Of a stretch of 64,000 nt of DNA, positions 8,756-17,818 are shown one piece after another. Position 1 is the first letter of the stretch, and every line of letters starts with the position of its first letter. The DNA is from an uncultured Fretibacterium sp. (GTDB taxonomy: Bacteria > Synergistota > Synergistia > Synergistales > Aminobacteriaceae). Below the pieces are notes generated by a model. The model saw nothing but the letters and a program-made list of their open reading frames with translations. It was not told the origin of the DNA and did not search any database. Made by a program: the position numbers and the translations under genes. The DNA lies in contig CAMGZM010000006.1 of the NCBI GenBank assembly GCA_946183145.1, positions 96,868 through 160,867 of the forward strand. Direction: 5' to 3'.

Positions 8756-10558
8756 TCATTCCCTGTCTATCAAGTAATACTGTAGTACGTCCCTCACTGT
8801 TTCCGATGCGTGATTGATTTCGTCCGACGTGAATGTGCTTCGCTGTATTATTGTCCGTGCTTCAAGTGAGTCTGATTCGTCAAGAGCGCGGAATTTCGAC
8901 AGCCATTCTTCAGCAAGCGTATGTTTGTATTTCTCGCGGTAAATTATGAACGTCTCAGGCATATACATTATTTCGTGAAATTCGTTGATGTCGCGCCCGA
9001 ATGCGGCCTCAAAAAATTGTACCCCTCTTCCGATTTTCCCCTTTGTCGAGTTCATTACGGCCTGAACAGCACGGATAAATTTCTTGTTCCAGTGTATGCC
9101 GATATAGTCCCGGTTTCGGAAATATTGCGGGTCTCTCACAGGGTGATATTTCATCGGGAATGAATATATTTTCACGTCTAACTCCTCGCAAAGATCAACG
9201 TTGATTCTCATTCGGTAATACAATTCTTCCGGCTCATCGTCATAGTTGTACAGCAGGTAGTCTGACAAGTCATCAATTCCCCATCTCGCGGCAGTCCTCA
9301 CGGCGTTAATGTATATTTCACGCTGGTCGTAATGGTCGAATGCGATTCTCAGAGGGCGTATGTTTATCTCGGCGAGGCGTTTCATGTTCGAGTCGGTTAT
9401 GAGTCTCGCGTCAATTCCTTGGTTGAAGTCTACGTATCTCGCTCGTTTTGCAGGGTGAAAATATTTTGTCCTCAATGGACGGAAGTATGAGTCAGCCGCA
9501 AGAATCGATTCCGGCGCTGCTGTTTCCGGGTAAAGTAATCCGTTTTTCTCCCGGAAAATGCAGAACTCCCCTGCGTCTTTGTCGTGCATTCTTGAGGCTG
9601 TGAAGTCGTATATGCTGATGATTTTGCGGACGTATGCGCGCTGATTGAAGCCTTCCTGCAAATTCCTCAGTGCAATATCATATTCATCGGGCGGAATGTA
9701 TGAGGCGTTTTTCGCGAACCCGCACCGCTTAATCTCGTCAATAATTTCATCAAACATATCTGACGCTAAAACATTATTGTCCATCAGAAGCAAATCTTTT
9801 CTCATACCGTAATGTTCATCGATATACTTTATCTGCTCATAGATTCCGCAAAATTTCTTGTATTCAGGCTCAAGAATCGGAACGGCGCAGAAAGAGCAGT
9901 TTCGTATACAGCCCCTTGTAGTGTAAGCAAAGTACGCATCTTTTGACGGATATTCGTATTCAGTCTCTTCAAGTATGGAGTAATCCTGCGGGAATGTGTC
10001 TATTATGTCGTCATTATCGCTGTCAATCATTCCCGGCCTGTTAAGAAGTCCTGTTACGGGGAAAATTTTTGTCTCACGGAAAATTTCTTCAGGAACGAGA
10101 CTCGCCGCGACTCCTCCGACAAGTATGCGGCCTTCAGGTTGGAGGAATGATTTTGCGCCGTTGATCGTGTCAATTGTTTCCTTCCAGCAGAATGTGAAGA
10201 GAGTCGTGATTGCTATGATGTCAAATTTCGGGTAGTCCTGAGACCTGAATCGCTTCCTGTAATCCTGTATCAAGATTTCGTTCCTCAGGTTGCAGAAGTC
10301 TGGAATGTTATCGAGGAGGAAAGATTTTCCGGTTCTTATGTATTCGCGGATGTCAGGAAAATATTTCGAGAATGATTTGCCGTCAATTTCCGCAAAAAAT
10401 TCTTCACTCAGCAAACTTAACGCAAGGTCGCGCAAATTTCCCTTGAAGAATCGTACACTATCATTGCATTTTCTGAAGTATGCAGCAAGTTTCATGAGTC
10501 CCATAGGGGGATATTTATTCTTGTAGGGAGGCTCTAAGAGGAGGACTTTGCGATTCAT
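8756..10558 (-). CDS. Radical SAM protein, B12-binding-like N-terminus, interrupted barrel
   Basis: 600 residues from the ATG at 10558 (an upstream in-frame start at 10609 would add 17 residues; MNRKVLLLEPPYKNKYPPMG is the natural beginning of this family). The N-terminal ~180 residues resemble the B12-binding-like domain of this class (LLLEPPY, GLMKLAAYFRK, IITTLFTFCWKET, ILVGGVAASLVPEE). The cluster motif CIRNCSFC (CX3CX2C) binds the 4Fe-4S centre. After LLLMDNNVLAS an extra segment of roughly 110 residues (EFCIFREKNGLLYPE within it) intervenes before the barrel resumes at VDFNQGIDARLITD. The C-terminus is helical. Substrate unknown. The ribosome site is weak. It follows clpB on the same strand after a terminator. 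Confidence 0.75.
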   Translation of the reverse strand: MNRKVLLLEPPYKNKYPPMGLMKLAAYFRKCNDSVRFFKGNLRDLALSLLSEEFFAEIDGKSFSKYFPDIREYIRTGKSFLLDNIPDFCNLRNEILIQDYRKRFRSQDYPKFDIIAITTLFTFCWKETIDTINGAKSFLQPEGRILVGGVAASLVPEEIFRETKIFPVTGLLNRPGMIDSDNDDIIDTFPQDYSILEETEYEYPSKDAYFAYTTRGCIRNCSFCAVPILEPEYKKFCGIYEQIKYIDEHYGMRKDLLLMDNNVLASDMFDEIIDEIKRCGFAKNASYIPPDEYDIALRNLQEGFNQRAYVRKIISIYDFTASRMHDKDAGEFCIFREKNGLLYPETAAPESILAADSYFRPLRTKYFHPAKRARYVDFNQGIDARLITDSNMKRLAEINIRPLRIAFDHYDQREIYINAVRTAARWGIDDLSDYLLYNYDDEPEELYYRMRINVDLCEELDVKIYSFPMKYHPVRDPQYFRNRDYIGIHWNKKFIRAVQAVMNSTKGKIGRGVQFFEAAFGRDINEFHEIMYMPETFIIYREKYKHTLAEEWLSKFRALDESDSLEARTIIQRSTFTSDEINHASETVRDVLQYYLIDRE

Positions 10559-10607
10559 ATTGTGAATTTCTGCTTTCTTGTGGAATGTGAGTCGGATTAT
10601 AGCACAC

Positions 10608-10631
10608 AAAAAAAGAGAGGCCGTTACAGCC
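10608..10631 (-). terminator. Rho-independent terminator after clpB
   Basis: Read on the minus strand: GGCTG, loop TAA, CGGCC (10619-10631), then TCTC and seven T. It separates clpB from the radical SAM gene. Confidence 0.6.
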
Positions 10632-10667
10632 CCCCTGTTTTAGTGTTCAGTGTGAAGTGTGAAGTGA

Positions 10668-13280
10668 TTAGATGAATGAGAATACGAGATTTCCCGATTT
10701 CACGCTGATGTTGACGATAGTTTTCTCCTTGATGCCTCCGCCAATCATAGCGCGCGCTAATTTTGTCTCTACGTTGTGAGTGATGTATCTTTTCAGCGGC
10801 CTGGCACCGTAAACAGGATCATAGCCCGCCTCCGCAATGAACGCTATTGCCTCATCGGAAAAATTCAGCTCTATCTGCCTGTCAGCGAGTCTTTCCTGCA
10901 AACGCGAAATGAGAATCTTCACGATCTCTTTCACCTCGGCCATGCTAAGAGGCTTGAACAGAACAATATCATCAACACGATTAAGGAACTCAGGCCGGAA
11001 ATGTTCCCTCAATGACTGCATTACTTCAGCGCGTGCTGTGGGAGTTATTGCGCCGTCAGAAATTCCCTCTATGAGACTCTGAGATCCTATATTGCTCGTC
11101 ATGATTATCACAGTGTTCTTGAAGTCCACAATATGGCCGTGTGAGTCCGTAATTCTCCCGTCGTCAAGAACCTGTAACAGAATGTTGAAGACATCAGGGT
11201 GAGCCTTCTCTATTTCGTCAAAAAGTATCACGCTGTAAGGCCGTCTTCTTACTGCTTCCGTTAATTGTCCGCCCTCGTCAAAACCTATATATCCGGGAGG
11301 AGCTCCGACGAGTCTTGAGACTGAATGTTTCTCCATATACTCGCTCATATCGATTCGTATCATGTTGTCTTCAGAGTCGAATAATGCCTCAGCGAGTGTG
11401 CGTGCTAATTCCGTTTTTCCGACTCCTGTAGGCCCCAAGAATATGAATGAACCGATCGGGCGTTTTGGGTCTTTGATACCGCTTCTTGCACGGAGTACAG
11501 CATCAGCAACGAGACTCACGGCTTCATCCTGGCCGATTACGCGCTTGTGTAAAATCTCGTCAAGTTTGAGGAGTTTTTCGCGCTCGCCTTCAAGGAGTCT
11601 TGTTACGGGGATTCCTGTCCAGCGGCTTACGATGTCAGCAATTTCATCATCTGTTACTTCAACGCGCAGTAATTTATTGTCGTCCGAGCCTTTGAGAATG
11701 TCAGAGCGTTTTGCTTCCTGCCCGGCTAATACTCTCTGCAAACGGGGCAATTCTCCGTTCTGCAACTCTGAAACTAATTCCCAGTTGCCGTTTCTTTGTG
11801 CCTCATCGATTTTTGCTTTCGTCTCTTCTATCTGCCGTCTGAAATTCTGTATGTCAGCAATTGCTTTCTTCTCGTTCTCGTATTGAGTCCTGAGGGTATT
11901 TTCTTCTGACTCTGCTTCCTGCAACTCTTTCTGCAAAACTTTAAGGCGTTCCTTGCTGGCTTCATCATCTTCATGCTTTAGTGAGACTTCCTCAATCTTG
12001 AGCTGCATAACTTTACGTGCTGCCGCGTCAAGCTCTGAGGGCTGGGAGTCAATCTCCGTGCGAATCTTAGCGCAGGCTTCATCAACGAGATCTATTGCTT
12101 TGTCAGGCAAAAATCGATTCGTTATGTACCTGTTCGACAAAACTGCCGCCGCAACAAGAGCGTTATCACGAATCACAACACCGTGATGTACCTGCAACTT
12201 TTCACGAATGCCCCGGAGAATCGATATTGTGTCCTCAACTGAAGGCTGTTCAACGTCAACGGGCTGGAACCTTCTCGCTAATGCCGCGTCTTTCTCGATG
12301 TATTTGCGGTATTCGTCAGTCGTTGTTGCTCCGATGCAATGAAGCTCGCCGCGTGCTAACATCGGCTTCAGCATATTACCCGCGTCAACAGCACCCTCGG
12401 CGGCTCCTGCTCCCACAATCGTATGAAGCTCATCAATGAAGAGTATTATTCTCCCGTCGCTGTTCTTTATCTCATTGAGTACGGCTTTCAGTCTCTCTTC
12501 AAATTCTCCCCTGTACTTTGCGCCCGCGATTAACGATCCCATGTCGAGCGCAAATACTGTACGTTCTTTGAGTCCTTCAGGAACATCACCGCGAACGATT
12601 CTTTGTGCGAGTCCCTCAACGATTGCAGTTTTTCCGACACCAGGATCACCGATTAACACGGGGTTGTTCTTTGTCTTGCGTGAAAGTATGCGTATAACCC
12701 TGCGTATTTCGTCATCACGTCCGATTACTGGATCAAGTTTGTTGTTTTTCGCGGCCTGAACCAAATCGCGCCCGTACTTTTCGAGAGCTTCATATGTTGC
12801 TTCAGGGTCTGCGCTCTGGACTCTCTGAGAACCTCTTACGGCGTTTAGTGTTGACAGGAATTTTTCTTCCGTGAGTCCGTAACGTGAAAAAATTTTCCCG
12901 CAAGGTGTGTTATTGCCCTCTGTGAGCATAGCAAGAAACAAATGCTCAACGGAAATATATTCATCCTTGAGGGCTTTTGCTCTTTCCTCTGCGCGGGTAA
13001 AAAGTCTTTCGAGCCTCTGAGTGATGTAGATTTTTCCCTGCTCTGTTCCTGAGAATGTTACGCGGGGAAGTTTCGACAGCTCATCTTCTGCTGCCTTCAT
13101 CATTTCGGCGGGATCAATGTTCATTTTTCGGAGCAATTGCGGGATTAGTCCTTCTGAATCACGGAGCAATGCGCACAATAAATGCTCGCAGTCTACTTGC
13201 TGATGATTGTATTCTGACGCTATAGCCTGTGAAGCGTTCAATGCCTCCTGGCTTTTGCGTGTCAGTCTGTTAATGTCCAT
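10668..13280 (-). CDS. clpB: ATP-dependent disaggregase ClpB
   Basis: 870 residues from the ATG at 13280 ([14 protein letters not shown]); an in-frame start at 13328 would add 16 untypical residues. Clp N-domain repeats come first ([34 protein letters not shown]), then AAA1 with GDPGVGKT about residue 210, the long coiled middle domain that distinguishes ClpB from ClpA/ClpC, then AAA2 with GPTGVGKT about residue 614 and [11 protein letters not shown], and the C-terminal D2-small domain. It is a cytoplasmic hexameric motor that pulls proteins from aggregates together with DnaK/DnaJ. A sigma70-like promoter lies upstream; no CIRCE is visible there. Confidence 0.95.
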   Translation of the reverse strand: MDINRLTRKSQEALNASQAIASEYNHQQVDCEHLLCALLRDSEGLIPQLLRKMNIDPAEMMKAAEDELSKLPRVTFSGTEQGKIYITQRLERLFTRAEERAKALKDEYISVEHLFLAMLTEGNNTPCGKIFSRYGLTEEKFLSTLNAVRGSQRVQSADPEATYEALEKYGRDLVQAAKNNKLDPVIGRDDEIRRVIRILSRKTKNNPVLIGDPGVGKTAIVEGLAQRIVRGDVPEGLKERTVFALDMGSLIAGAKYRGEFEERLKAVLNEIKNSDGRIILFIDELHTIVGAGAAEGAVDAGNMLKPMLARGELHCIGATTTDEYRKYIEKDAALARRFQPVDVEQPSVEDTISILRGIREKLQVHHGVVIRDNALVAAAVLSNRYITNRFLPDKAIDLVDEACAKIRTEIDSQPSELDAAARKVMQLKIEEVSLKHEDDEASKERLKVLQKELQEAESEENTLRTQYENEKKAIADIQNFRRQIEETKAKIDEAQRNGNWELVSELQNGELPRLQRVLAGQEAKRSDILKGSDDNKLLRVEVTDDEIADIVSRWTGIPVTRLLEGEREKLLKLDEILHKRVIGQDEAVSLVADAVLRARSGIKDPKRPIGSFIFLGPTGVGKTELARTLAEALFDSEDNMIRIDMSEYMEKHSVSRLVGAPPGYIGFDEGGQLTEAVRRRPYSVILFDEIEKAHPDVFNILLQVLDDGRITDSHGHIVDFKNTVIIMTSNIGSQSLIEGISDGAITPTARAEVMQSLREHFRPEFLNRVDDIVLFKPLSMAEVKEIVKILISRLQERLADRQIELNFSDEAIAFIAEAGYDPVYGARPLKRYITHNVETKLARAMIGGGIKEKTIVNISVKSGNLVFSFI

Positions 13281-13314
13281 ATCGAAATCACACCCTTTTA
13301 ACCAAGTCTGACTA

Positions 13315-13342
13315 ATTATAGCTGACAATAATTTTATTGCAA
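13315..13342 (-). promoter_or_regulatory. Promoter for clpB
   Basis: On the minus strand: -35 TTGCAA (13337-13342), 16-bp spacer, -10 TATAAT (13315-13320), 35 bp before the clpB ATG. Confidence 0.6.
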
Positions 13343-13427
13343 GGGATATTTTAATTCAGCGCATAATTTTGCAGAATATAGGATAATTAGCGCAATATAA
13401 TCAAGCATCAGGAGGAACAAACGCTTA

Positions 13428-14879
13428 ATGGCAAAGAGCATAAAGAGAAATTACGTTTACAGCACACTGTACAACGTATTGATGGTTATCACGCCGCTTA
13501 TTACGGCACCATATACTTCACGTGTTCTTGAGGCTGACGGAATCGGCGCGGTGAGTTTTGCAGCGTCTATAGTGGCGTACTTCGGTCTTTTCGCTAACAT
13601 GGGTACAGGAAGTTACGCCCAGCGAGAAATATCGTACGTGCGGGATGACCCGGAGAAGCGCAGCATTGTCTTCTGGGAGACGCAGATACTCCGCATGATC
13701 AATACATCAATCGCGCTTGTGGTTTATCTTTCGTTTGTGCTTCTTTACGCGAAATCTTACCGCACAATATTCTTAGTGTTCACGATAAATCTTTTTTCTA
13801 CAGCCTGCAATGTCTCGTGGTTTCTTACAGGTCTTGAGGAGTTCGGGAAAATAGCTCTCAGGAATATAGCAGTAAGGCTTATTGATGTTGTGTTCGTTTT
13901 CATGTTCATAAAGTCAAAGTCAGATGTTGCGCTTTATGCTTTCGGCTATTCTTTCTTCAGTATTGCAGCAGCTATAGTGATGTGGAAATATATTCCCGCC
14001 TATGTTCATAAGCCGGACTTCAAATCACTTCACCCCTTCCGCAACATGAAAACCATATTGTCTCTTTTTGTTCCCGGAATAGCTGTTCAGGTGTATACAG
14101 TTCTGGATAAAACTATGATAGGAATCTTCACGGAAGGCACACTTGAGAACGGATATTATGAGCAGTCGCTGAAAATCTCAAATGCGGTTCTTCCCCTTGT
14201 AGTTTCGTTAGCTGGTGTAATATCTCCGAGAATAGGCTATCTTTTCGGCAAAAATGACCGCGAGCAGATTAATGCTTATATGTACAGGAGCTACAATTTT
14301 GTTTTGTTTCTCAGCATACCGCTTTGTCTTGGGCTTATAGGAGTATCAGGCAATTTTGTTCCGTGGTTCTTCGGGCCCGGTTATGAGAAAGTCGCGGGAC
14401 TCATGAAGATTTCCAGTTTGTTGATTATCATAATAGGTCTCCATAATGCAACCGGCGGGCAGTACCTTATACCTACAAAGCGTCAGAACCTTTACACACG
14501 CGCTGTAACTATCGGTGCAATTGTGAACTTCTCAATGAATATCGTATTTATCAGAATATATCAGTCATATGGGGCTATTATCGCATCAGTTCTCGCTGAA
14601 GCAATAATTATAGCTGTTGAATTTTATTATATACACGGGGAAATCAGCCTGGGACGAATAATTGCATCAGGCAAAAATTATTACATTGCCGGGGGAATTA
14701 TGCTCGCAGTTCTTCTCTTCATGAACGCGAAATTTACACCTTCAATTATTCACACATTCACGATGATATTCACGGGAGCGGCAATATATATCTCATTGCT
14801 TTTCATTCTGAAGGATAAATTTTTCCTCGAATATTCCGCAAAACCCATAGCATTCCTCAAGAGAAAATTCTCACGCTGA
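13428..14879 (+). CDS. Polysaccharide flippase, Wzx/RfbX-like (MOP superfamily)
   Basis: 483 residues, about 12-14 hydrophobic helices. The N-terminus (KRNYVYSTLYNVLMVITPLITAPYTSR split around LITAPY, then VLEADGIGAVSFA) is typical of Wzx-type undecaprenyl-PP-oligosaccharide flippases. The middle has the GLEEFGKIALRN and PGIAVQVYTVLDKTMIG blocks. It would move lipid-linked sugar repeat units across the inner membrane. AGGAGG lies 12 bases before the ATG. A MATE gene follows after 14 bp. The only other glycan gene seen here is the GT4 at 38.5 kb, so its pathway is not defined locally. Confidence 0.85.
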   Translation: MAKSIKRNYVYSTLYNVLMVITPLITAPYTSRVLEADGIGAVSFAASIVAYFGLFANMGTGSYAQREISYVRDDPEKRSIVFWETQILRMINTSIALVVYLSFVLLYAKSYRTIFLVFTINLFSTACNVSWFLTGLEEFGKIALRNIAVRLIDVVFVFMFIKSKSDVALYAFGYSFFSIAAAIVMWKYIPAYVHKPDFKSLHPFRNMKTILSLFVPGIAVQVYTVLDKTMIGIFTEGTLENGYYEQSLKISNAVLPLVVSLAGVISPRIGYLFGKNDREQINAYMYRSYNFVLFLSIPLCLGLIGVSGNFVPWFFGPGYEKVAGLMKISSLLIIIIGLHNATGGQYLIPTKRQNLYTRAVTIGAIVNFSMNIVFIRIYQSYGAIIASVLAEAIIIAVEFYYIHGEISLGRIIASGKNYYIAGGIMLAVLLFMNAKFTPSIIHTFTMIFTGAAIYISLLFILKDKFFLEYSAKPIAFLKRKFSR

Positions 14880-14893
14880 AAGGGGAGTATTGA

Positions 14894-16237
14894 TTGAGCC
14901 GTTACGAGCTTAACATGACGGACGGAAAAATATGGTCTGTCCTTCTTGCTTTCACATGGCCGCTTCTGCTTGAGAATTTGTTGCAGCTCCTATACTACAC
15001 AGCAGACAGCGTAATAGTCGGGCGTTATGTCGGAGTCTCAGCACTTGCCGCCGTAAGCGCAACGACTCACATCTGCGGGATGCTAGTGCGATTCTTCAAC
15101 GGAACAGCAACAGGAGCAGGAGTCGTAATCAGCCGTGCATTTGGCGCGAATGACCGCGAGAAATTATCACAGTCCGTAAAGACCGCGTTAATCCTCACCT
15201 TCATAGGCTGTGTGATTCTGACTCTCATCGGCGTAACATTGTCGCGTTTCTTCCTCGAAAGAATGTCTACTCCTCCTGACGTTATAGGCGAGGCGGATAT
15301 TTATCTCAGAATATATTTCGGCGGGATTTCGGGCTTGCTCTTCTACAACATAGGCGGGGCGATATTGCGTGCAATGGGAGACACTAAGAGGCCGTTATTC
15401 TTCCTGATAGTTTGCAGTGCGCTGAATATCTTTCTCGATTTGGCGTTCGTGAAAATCGGCTGGGGAATCGCAGGAGTCGCAATCGCTACGATAACAGCAC
15501 AGGCATTGTCAGCATGTCTTGTGATTCGTTCTGTGATTCGTTCTGCGGGACTCTCTCATGAATGGCGTATTGATTCCGAAATTGCGCGCGAGATTCTGAG
15601 GATCGGACTTCCTTTCGGGGTTCAAATGGCTGTCGTTGCGTTCTCGAATGTTTTTGTCCAAGGATATATCAACGTTTTCGGCACTGCGTGTATTGCGGGA
15701 TGGGGCGTTTATGTGAAGTTAGACCAGTATATGATGCTTCCGATTCAGAGCATGGGTCAGGCCGTTACGGTCTTCACGGGCCAGAATTTAGGCGCTGGCA
15801 AACATGGCCGGGCTGTTTCGGGAACATGGACGGCACTCGGAATGATGCTCGGAATTTCATCCGCAATATCTCTCACGTTATGTGTGAATGCTCCTGTGAT
15901 GTCGTCATTCTTCAGCCCTGATTCAGGCGTAATACGATACGGCTCAATGTTCATCAGAATGTGTACTCCTGTTGCGGTAATCTGCTGCTTCAACAACATA
16001 CTTGCAGGGTATCTTCGCGGCGACGGAAATTCACGAACTCCGATGATTATCACGCTGTGCACACATGTATTTTTCCGGCAGATATATCTGTTCGTCATCA
16101 CAAGAATCATCACAGATAATGTTTACGCTGTGGGATTCGGCTATCCTGCGGGCTGGATTCTCTGCGCGTTAAGCATGACGCTGTACTATTTTTACTGGCA
16201 GAAGAAACGCGCTTCAACGTTCATCGAGAAGGCTTGA
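14894..16237 (+). CDS. MATE family multidrug/sodium antiporter
   Basis: 447 residues with two six-helix MatE repeats. The N-terminal repeat has WPLLLENLLQLLYYTADSVIVG split over helix 1, and GAILRAMGDTKRP, a conserved MATE signature; the second repeat has FVQGYINVFG and GYLRGDGNSRTPM. It exports cationic or other small molecules using an ion gradient. The TTG start at 14894 is supported by AGGGGAG six bases upstream. It is likely cotranscribed with the flippase. Its 3' end overlaps the convergent J-like gene by 24 bp. Confidence 0.9.
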   Translation: MSRYELNMTDGKIWSVLLAFTWPLLLENLLQLLYYTADSVIVGRYVGVSALAAVSATTHICGMLVRFFNGTATGAGVVISRAFGANDREKLSQSVKTALILTFIGCVILTLIGVTLSRFFLERMSTPPDVIGEADIYLRIYFGGISGLLFYNIGGAILRAMGDTKRPLFFLIVCSALNIFLDLAFVKIGWGIAGVAIATITAQALSACLVIRSVIRSAGLSHEWRIDSEIAREILRIGLPFGVQMAVVAFSNVFVQGYINVFGTACIAGWGVYVKLDQYMMLPIQSMGQAVTVFTGQNLGAGKHGRAVSGTWTALGMMLGISSAISLTLCVNAPVMSSFFSPDSGVIRYGSMFIRMCTPVAVICCFNNILAGYLRGDGNSRTPMIITLCTHVFFRQIYLFVITRIITDNVYAVGFGYPAGWILCALSMTLYYFYWQKKRASTFIEKA

Positions 16238-17815
16238 GAGTCTCGGCGGGCAGGGATAAATTTCGCGGTGCCGTCTGAGTATCGCTTCAAGAATGTGCGT
16301 GTTCATGTCGTAAATGTATGATGCTGACGCTGAATAATCGCCTGATTTGATGATGAACATTCCGTTGTCGCTGTATGTGAAAATTTCCGGCCATGTGAAA
16401 AATTGCACGTCAGAAGAAAACCAGCCTGATTTTTTCAGATAGACTCCATTGTCCTTAATCTTTATCCCGCCGAAAAACAATAATTCACCGCTTTGAAGAT
16501 GCCTGAGTATTCTCTCTGAAATTGAGCCTGCCAATGCCCGCCAAAGACGCTGGACAATATCATTATACTTTTCTTCATTTGGTGAAAGATTGATATTGAT
16601 ATACGGAGTCTGAATCGTTACATTGTAGGACGTACCTGTATATATTCCGTTGACGTATGTCCTTGTTCCGCCCCATTTCATTCCGTAAACTTCATCAAGC
16701 GGCGTATTGACTCCCTTCCACGATATGCCGTCAGCCGAGATGATTAATTTATCCTTGAAGATTAGTCCGAACTCCGTCTCATAATACAGGCTGGCTTTGT
16801 ACCGTTCGTATTCCCTTTCTGTTTCCTGCCGTTTCCGCTCAAGAGACTCTAACTCCTTTATGTCTTTGTCTATCATCCCGGAGATTTGTCCGGAAATATC
16901 AGCAAGCGGTTCTTTCAGCAGGAGAATCATATTCAGGGCTTCCCTTGTCTTTTGATGTTCGTTGTGAAGATTCACGGCTTTTTCACGGACAGAGGCAAAA
17001 ATTTCCTCAGCCTGATTCCGTATCCTGACATTCTCAATCCCTAAACTTTTTGCGGCCATCAGAAGCGGACGTATTAAGCTCCTCCATTCTTTGAGGCTTG
17101 ACGAGATCTTAAAGTTATAGGGAGTATCAATGATTATCCCGGTCAGTTCCTCAAGGCGCGTTGAAATTTTCAGCTCATATGACGAAATCAGATCAGCAAG
17201 GAGAAACGACCCGTAATATTTTCCGCCCTCCCTCGAATATTCAGCGGCAAATTTTTCAACAAGCTCAAAGTATTCATTCTGAGGAAGAGCCGACAATTTA
17301 CCCTCAATCACTCCGAGAATATCAGCGCGGTAATCATTCATTTCACGCTCAATATCATTTTCATCAGCCTGCGGAAATCCTGAAGAAAGCCTGTCATTGT
17401 TGATTACTCTGCATATTTCTTCAGTGCTGAAGCTGTCAATACATCCGCAAATTTCGAGAATTAACTCTGAAATCTCTGACGTGTAATGAAACTTCCTGAA
17501 GCCGAAAATACAGACGGCAAAATTCATCTGAGCCAGAGTCTTGAAGCCCGTAAAGCTCTTTTTCAGCAAAAATTCTCCCCTGTTTATCTTTTGCAGGAAA
17601 TTCACGAGTTCTTTCACCTTTTTGTCGCCGACTCCGGGAAACCAGCGAATCTCCGCCGCGAGCCTCCGTCCGGGATTTGTCAGTATGCTCCGCGCTTCCC
17701 TTATCGATTCCGAGTCGTCAAGGAATGATTTTTCCTCTGCCGCTTCTGCTATCTGTCGTCTGCTGTCCCTTGCTGAGACTCCAAGAACGCAGAAAGGATT
17801 CTCAAGCATATTCAT
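16214..17815 (-). CDS. Large J-like protein with PH-like C-terminus, third gene of the Hsp70 operon
   Basis: 533 residues. The first ~65 residues (NPFCVLGVSARDSRRQIAEA, then EARSILTNPGRRLAAEIRWF) have the pattern of J-like modules found beside alternative Hsp70 genes, but I see no HPD motif, so it may not stimulate ATPase in the classical way. A helical middle (about 90-310) includes a charged coiled coil (ELESLERKRQETEREYERYK). The C-terminal part (about 325-515) contains two repeated beta-rich segments resembling bacterial PH-like folds (GLIFKDKLIISADGISWKGV and GGIKIKDNGVYLKKSGWF). It starts 3 bp after the Hsp70 stop. Probably a substrate or membrane adaptor for that Hsp70 (inference). Confidence 0.65.
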   Translation of the reverse strand: MNMLENPFCVLGVSARDSRRQIAEAAEEKSFLDDSESIREARSILTNPGRRLAAEIRWFPGVGDKKVKELVNFLQKINRGEFLLKKSFTGFKTLAQMNFAVCIFGFRKFHYTSEISELILEICGCIDSFSTEEICRVINNDRLSSGFPQADENDIEREMNDYRADILGVIEGKLSALPQNEYFELVEKFAAEYSREGGKYYGSFLLADLISSYELKISTRLEELTGIIIDTPYNFKISSSLKEWRSLIRPLLMAAKSLGIENVRIRNQAEEIFASVREKAVNLHNEHQKTREALNMILLLKEPLADISGQISGMIDKDIKELESLERKRQETEREYERYKASLYYETEFGLIFKDKLIISADGISWKGVNTPLDEVYGMKWGGTRTYVNGIYTGTSYNVTIQTPYININLSPNEEKYNDIVQRLWRALAGSISERILRHLQSGELLFFGGIKIKDNGVYLKKSGWFSSDVQFFTWPEIFTYSDNGMFIIKSGDYSASASYIYDMNTHILEAILRRHREIYPCPPRLSSLLDER

Positions 17816-17818
17816 TCG

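Noticed and set aside
10837..11082. Small plus-strand ORFs within clpB
   Set aside because: They are reverse-frame shadows of a highly conserved gene and lack start signals.
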